DNA from: Flavobacterium sp.
Lineage (GTDB): Bacteria > Bacteroidota > Bacteroidia > Flavobacteriales > Flavobacteriaceae
Direction: 5' to 3'
Assembly: GCF_020217025.1 (NCBI RefSeq)
Contig: NZ_JAIWOF010000004.1
Coordinates: 1-10,000, forward strand
DNA length: 10,000 nt
This document shows, one piece after another, positions 6,484 through 10,000 of the stretch (its first letter is position 1; every line of letters begins with the position of its first letter). The translations under genes and the position numbers were made by a program. Below the pieces are notes generated by a model, which saw only the letters and a list, made by a program, of their open reading frames with translations, searched no databases and was not told the DNA's origin.

Positions 6484-6873
6484 TTAATTTAAAGTTACCA
6501 AATACTTTTGTCTGAGTTTGTCGTAATCATCGTAAACCACAGAAAGTGCGTAACTCGACAAATCTTCATTTAACAACGAATTGTAAATGAAATCTTCTTC
6601 CGTAAAACCATGTTTGGTAATGGCCTCTTTGATGTACTTTACGGCAACCTCTTTTTTATTCTGATAAAAGTAACAATTTGCCACTTCTATATACACGTCT
6701 TTTAAATTTTGACCTTTCGACAATTTAATGTAATTTTCATACTCTTTAATTGCTTCAGTATAATTTTTCTTCTCGGTAAGTGATCTAGCCTTTGTTAAGA
6801 TAGAATCCAATTCATTTGCGAAGGTTAACTGGGAAATGAATAAAATTACGAATGAATAGATAATTTTTTTCAT
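6484..6873 (-). CDS. Small exported TPR-like protein of unknown role, 129 residues
   Basis: Residues 1-19 (MKKIIYSFVILFISQLTFA, followed by NE) are a Sec signal peptide with cleavage after TFA and no lipobox. The mature 110 residues are helical and contain a degenerate tetratricopeptide pair: ILTKARSLTEKKNYTEAIKE at about 25-44 has the small and large residues expected of helices A and B, and the stretch VYIEVANCYFYQNKKEVAVK at about 60-79 forms a second repeat. Such domains usually bind other proteins in the periplasm, but the partner cannot be read from the sequence. It converges on gldA and is preceded by a long gap. I see no convincing promoter motif for it. A link with gliding is suggested only by position and should not be assumed. 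Confidence 0.8.
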   Translation of the reverse strand: MKKIIYSFVILFISQLTFANELDSILTKARSLTEKKNYTEAIKEYENYIKLSKGQNLKDVYIEVANCYFYQNKKEVAVKYIKEAITKHGFTEEDFIYNSLLNEDLSSYALSVVYDDYDKLRQKYLVTLN

Positions 6874-7276
6874 GGGTTTAGTTTTTTATTATTATAAATT
6901 TACAATTATTTTTTCAATAAAAAATATATTTTTTTTAACCACAACCGTTTTTAATATAGTTTAGTGTAACTATTTAACATTTTAACTGAATTATATTTAA
7001 ATAAAGTTTTGTAAAGCTACATAAATATAAATTTAACCTCTCAAAACAGTCAAAAAACAGAAGAATTCGAAAAAATACACTTTTTAAAAAAAGCAAAATG
7101 CTATTAATCGAATTTATATGTTTTTCGTCGATAAATTTATTACTAAATAGCTAATTAAAAATCATCTTCCTTTTAAAATAACAATTTGTTAATTTTAAAT
7201 CTTAACGGTTACAATTAATTAAAATACACTTTTCAAAACACTTACTTTATTTACGAATAAAAAACCAAATTGGTTT
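6874..7276. other. AT-rich gap without a recognisable gene
   Basis: About 400 bp between the TPR gene start and the metF terminator hold no credible coding frame on either strand; the open stretches are very short and rich in TTA, ATA and AAA codons. No tRNA-like fold or full TAnnTTTG promoter was found by eye. The only order visible is a 13-bp direct repeat AAAATACACTTTT at 7072-7084 and 7221-7233, and a short AAACCA / TGGTTT inverted repeat at 7262-7276. The region must contain the promoter of the TPR gene, and could hold an unrecognised small RNA. Confidence 0.6.
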
Positions 7277-7313
7277 AAAAAAAAAATCTCCTAAGCACAA
7301 AATACTTAGGAGA
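7277..7313 (-). terminator. Intrinsic terminator of the metH-metF transcript
   Basis: Arms TCTCCTAAG (7287-7295) and CTTAGGAGA (7305-7313) form a nine-bp stem with a nine-base loop. On the minus strand the hairpin starts 24 nt after the metF stop and is followed by ten Ts (7286-7277), a strong U tract. Confidence 0.88.
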
Positions 7314-7337
7314 CCTAACTTTAAAAAGAACTATAAT

Positions 7338-8294
7338 TTAAAAAATTTCTCTGGCAATTGCCTTAACATTCTCTGCTTTTCCCATAGAGTAATAATGCAA
7401 AACGGGAATTCCAGCTGCGATTAACTCTTTACTTTGTTGGGTACACCATTCAATTCCAATTTGCTTTACAGCTTCATTATCTTTTGCTTTTACAACTGCC
7501 ATAATTAAATCATCAGGCAACTCTAAACTGAATCGATGCGGAATTAAATTCAATTGTTTTTTGGTTGCGATAGGTTTTAATCCCGGAATTATTGGAACCG
7601 TAATTCCAGCCGCTCTACATTTGGCCACAAAATCGAAGAATTTTTTATTATCAAAAAACATTTGGGTAATAATATAATCGGCTCCGTTTTTAATTTTTTG
7701 CTTTACGAAATGAATATCGCTATCTAAACTTGGTGCTTCCATGTGTTTTTCGGGATAACCTGCTACTCCAATGCAAAAATCGGTTTTGGTTGAATTTTGC
7801 AAATCTTCGTCCAAATAAATTCCTTTATTCAAATTGCTGATTTGCGTCACTAATTCCGAAGCATAGGCATGACCTTCTTTTTCGGGTTTGAAGTAAATTT
7901 CGCTTTTAACCGCATCACCACGAAGCGCAACTACATTATCAATTCCTAAGAAATCCAAATCAATTAATAAATTCTCTGTATCTTCTTTAGTAAAACCACC
8001 ACATAAAATATGTGGAATAGCATCTACTTCGTATTTATTCTGAATTCCAGCACAAATACCAACCGTTCCTGGACGTTTTTTTACTACTTTTTTCTGAAGT
8101 AAACCATTTTCTAATTCTTTGAATTCATATTCCTCACGATGATAGGTTACATCAATAAACGGTGGCTTGAATTCCATCAATGGATCGATACTATCAAAAA
8201 TCGATTGAATGTTTTGCCCTTTTAAAGGCGGTAAAATTTCGAAGGAGAACAAAGGTTTTCCGTTGGCGTTTTGTATATGTTCCGTTACTTTCAT
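7338..8294 (-). CDS. metF: 5,10-Methylenetetrahydrofolate reductase
   Basis: MetF is a cytosolic FAD enzyme that reduces 5,10-methylene-THF to 5-methyl-THF, the methyl donor used by MetH. The 318-residue product forms the single TIM-barrel domain of bacterial MTHFRs. FSFEILPP at 16-23 carries the catalytic Glu at 19 (E28 in E. coli). Other family motifs are PPFIDVTYH at 44-52, VVALRGD at 121-127 for flavin and folate contacts, GYPEKH at 179-184 and QMFFDN at 211-216. No C-terminal SAM-binding extension of the eukaryotic kind is present. The ATG at 8294 gives the usual short lead-in before the barrel. The gene follows metH by 76 bp on the same strand and is closed by a terminator, so the two are probably one transcript. 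Confidence 0.96.
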   Translation of the reverse strand: MKVTEHIQNANGKPLFSFEILPPLKGQNIQSIFDSIDPLMEFKPPFIDVTYHREEYEFKELENGLLQKKVVKKRPGTVGICAGIQNKYEVDAIPHILCGGFTKEDTENLLIDLDFLGIDNVVALRGDAVKSEIYFKPEKEGHAYASELVTQISNLNKGIYLDEDLQNSTKTDFCIGVAGYPEKHMEAPSLDSDIHFVKQKIKNGADYIITQMFFDNKKFFDFVAKCRAAGITVPIIPGLKPIATKKQLNLIPHRFSLELPDDLIMAVVKAKDNEAVKQIGIEWCTQQSKELIAAGIPVLHYYSMGKAENVKAIAREIF

Positions 8295-8298
8295 CTTT

Positions 8299-8365
8299 TT
8301 GGGTTTTGGATTTTGGGTTTTGGGTTATAGGCAAACCTTTTACCTAATACCTTTTACCCAATACC
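8299..8365 (-). repeat. Short tandem repeats in the metH-metF spacer
   Basis: On the minus strand the 76-bp spacer contains two blocks. First come two 14-nt units, GGTATTGGGTAAAA and GGTATTAGGTAAAA (8365-8338, 13 of 14 identical). Nearer metF come four heptamers AACCCAA, one with C changed to T (8326-8299), ending 4 nt before the metF ATG. The heptamer block is a telomere-like simple repeat, so its copy number may vary between strains. Because it occupies the ribosome-loading region of metF, copy changes could affect metF translation. That consequence is inference. Confidence 0.75.
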
Positions 8366-8370
8366 TTAAA

Positions 8371-10000
8371 TTAATCTGCTAAATTGGGTGATAGCCATTT
8401 TTCGGCTAATTCAATACTTATATTTCTTCTTTTGGCGTAATCTTCTAATTGGTCTTTTTTAATTTTTCCCAAGCCAAAATATTTACTTTCTGGATTAGCA
8501 AAATAATAGCCCGAAACTGAAGCTGCTGGCCACATCGCCATACTTTCAGTTAACTTTACTCCTATTTCTTGTTCCACATTTAGTAATTTCCAAATCGTTG
8601 GTTTTTCTAAATGGTCAGGACAAGCAGGATAACCTGGAGCAGGACGAATTCCTTTGTATTGTTCTTTGATTAATTCGTCATTTGACAACACCTCATCCGA
8701 AGCGTAACCCCAAATTTCTTTTCGAACTTTTAAATGCAAGTATTCTGCGAATGCTTCTGCTAATCTATCTCCCAAAGCTTTTACCAAAATGGAATTATAA
8801 TCGTCTAATTGTTTTTCGAATTCAGAAGCTTTTTCATCAACTCCAAAACCTGTTGAAACACAAAAACATCCAATGTAATCTTGTTTACCAATTTCTTTTG
8901 GAACAATAAAATCTGCCAAAGCGATATTTGGAACTCCCACTGTTTTTTGTGATTGCTGACGAAGGGTTAAAAATTTCTCAACTTCGCTTGAAGCAATAAC
9001 CTCAACATCGTCATCATTTATTGTGTTCGCTGGAAAAACCCCTAAGATTCCTTTTGCGGTAAGCCACTTTTCTAAAACAATTTGAGTAAGCATTTTTTGT
9101 GCATCATCAAAAAGATTAGTTGCTTGTTCTCCTACAATTTCATCAGTCAAAATAGCTGGAAATTTTCCGTACAATTCCCAAGATTGAAAGAATGGTGTCC
9201 AATCGATAAAATCTACTAATTCCAACAGCTCAACTTCTATAGTTTTTGTGCCGATGAAGTTTGGCTTAACCGGTTCATAATTATTCCAATCGATTTTGAA
9301 TTTATTTTTTCTTGCTTCTTCTATGGATAAGAAATTTTTCTCGCGACTTCTATTTAAATACCCTTCACGAAGCGAATCATATTCTTGCCGAAGCGATTTT
9401 GCATAGGTAAGTTTTGTATCGGGTTGTAGTAAATTCGTTGCAACTGTCACTGCACGAGAGGCGTCATTCACATGAACCACCGTTTCCTTATACTCAGGAG
9501 CAATTTTCACAGCAGTGTGCGCACGAGAAGTGGTTGCACCACCAATCATTACTGGAATTTTGATGTTCAATTTATCCATTTCTTTGGCCAAATACACCAT
9601 TTCATCCAATGAAGGTGTAATCAAACCACTCAACCCAATAATATCTACATTTTCTTTAACTGCAGTTTCGATGATTTTTTCGGGTGGAACCATCACACCT
9701 AAATCGATGATTTCGAAATTATTACAAGCTAAAACTACTGACACAATGTTTTTACCTATATCATGTACATCACCTTTTACAGTTGCCATCAACACTTTTC
9801 CGGCCGAAGACGATTTTCCGTCTTTTGAAGCTTCTATATAAGGAAGTAAATAGGCCACCGCTTTTTTCATAACACGAGCCGATTTCACTACTTGAGGCAA
9901 GAACATTTTTCCGCTTCCGAATAAATCTCCAACCACATTCATTCCGTTCATCAGGTGATTTTCGATTACTTCGATTGGCTTCTCAACTAATTGACGTGCT
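8371..10000 (-). CDS. metH: Cobalamin-dependent methionine synthase MetH, C-terminal part, cut by window edge
   Basis: MetH transfers a methyl group from 5-methyl-THF to homocysteine through methylcobalamin. The frame is open through position 10000 without a start, so 542 residues are visible and the N-terminal part lies outside; the internal ATG at 9951 is not the real start. Visible in order are: the helical cap domain ([20 protein letters not shown], preceded by [16 protein letters not shown]); the B12-binding domain with DVHDIG, whose His (codon 9765-9763) is the lower axial cobalt ligand; and the reactivation domain with [12 protein letters not shown] (from 8646), the SAM-binding signature. 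The C-terminus WLSPNLAD is normal. Homocysteine and folate domains cannot be judged; some relatives encode the homocysteine domain as a separate gene. metF follows at 76 bp. Confidence 0.96.
   Translation of the reverse strand, partial: ARQLVEKPIEVIENHLMNGMNVVGDLFGSGKMFLPQVVKSARVMKKAVAYLLPYIEASKDGKSSSAGKVLMATVKGDVHDIGKNIVSVVLACNNFEIIDLGVMVPPEKIIETAVKENVDIIGLSGLITPSLDEMVYLAKEMDKLNIKIPVMIGGATTSRAHTAVKIAPEYKETVVHVNDASRAVTVATNLLQPDTKLTYAKSLRQEYDSLREGYLNRSREKNFLSIEEARKNKFKIDWNNYEPVKPNFIGTKTIEVELLELVDFIDWTPFFQSWELYGKFPAILTDEIVGEQATNLFDDAQKMLTQIVLEKWLTAKGILGVFPANTINDDDVEVIASSEVEKFLTLRQQSQKTVGVPNIALADFIVPKEIGKQDYIGCFCVSTGFGVDEKASEFEKQLDDYNSILVKALGDRLAEAFAEYLHLKVRKEIWGYASDEVLSNDELIKEQYKGIRPAPGYPACPDHLEKPTIWKLLNVEQEIGVKLTESMAMWPAASVSGYYFANPESKYFGLGKIKKDQLEDYAKRRNISIELAEKWLSPNLAD

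Noticed and set aside
7086..7160. Very short plus-strand frame beginning at an ATG near 7099 in the gap
   Set aside because: Only 18 codons, no promoter box or conservation evidence, and composition like the surrounding non-coding sequence.
8301..8324. G-quadruplex on the plus strand
   Set aside because: Three GGG runs and one GG could form at most a weak two-layer structure; I report the tract as a tandem repeat instead of claiming a quadruplex.
8295..8370. SAM or cobalamin riboswitch before metF
   Set aside because: The spacer is only 76 bp and consists largely of simple repeats; neither the conserved core nor a multi-stem fold fits. Regulation, if present, would lie upstream of metH outside the window.
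9515..9841. Plus-strand open frame of 108 codons within metH
   Set aside because: It is antisense to the cobalamin-binding domain, whose frame is clearly the coding one.
9949..9951. ATG at 9951 as the start of a separate short metH-like gene
   Set aside because: The frame continues upstream to the window edge with residues matching the MetH cap domain, so this Met is internal.
1..10000. Defence system, prophage, insertion sequence or CRISPR array
   Set aside because: All recognisable genes are core metabolic, translation or motility genes; no transposase, integrase, inverted-repeat ends or regularly spaced repeats were found.

Overview
The window looks like chromosomal DNA from a member of the Flavobacteriaceae (Bacteroidota), most likely Flavobacterium or a close relative. 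The signs are low G+C, A/T-rich start regions without clear Shine-Dalgarno sequences, Bacteroidota-type promoters (a TTG element plus TAnnTTTG), a gldA gliding-motility ATPase gene, and a DAHP synthase fused to chorismate mutase. Except for gldA, every gene is on the minus strand. I see no mobile element, CRISPR array, tRNA or rRNA gene.

Right-to-left on the minus strand: the C-terminal part of metH (cut by the right edge) is followed by metF, a methyl-transfer/folate pair separated by a short tandem-repeat spacer and closed by a terminator at about 7277-7313. A 400-bp very AT-rich gap follows, then a small secreted TPR-type protein whose gene converges on gldA. The two share a strong hairpin at 6434-6468. 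gldA is divergent from an aromatic amino acid operon: leader peptide, attenuator, pheA (prephenate dehydratase), then DAHP synthase/chorismate mutase. After these come an unrecognised 551-residue exported protein with its own terminator, rsgA (ribosome assembly GTPase) with a good promoter, and dtd (D-aminoacyl-tRNA deacylase, cut by the left edge).

The most interesting element is in the 250-bp region between pheA and gldA. On the minus strand there is a 27-codon open frame with five consecutive aromatic codons (Phe-Tyr-Phe-Phe-Trp). A GNRA-loop hairpin with a nine-U tract follows, ending just before the pheA ATG. The segment after the aromatic codons can pair either with a segment just before them or with the 5' arm of the terminator. 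This is the arrangement expected of ribosome-mediated transcription attenuation. It would couple expression of pheA and the first shikimate-pathway enzyme to charged aromatic tRNA supply.

The genes together cover aromatic amino acid synthesis (entry reaction, chorismate mutase, Phe branch), methionine/one-carbon metabolism, ribosome maturation and translation quality control, and gliding motility. The aminotransferase and prephenate dehydrogenase genes that I expect beside pheA and DAHP synthase in related bacteria are not between them here.
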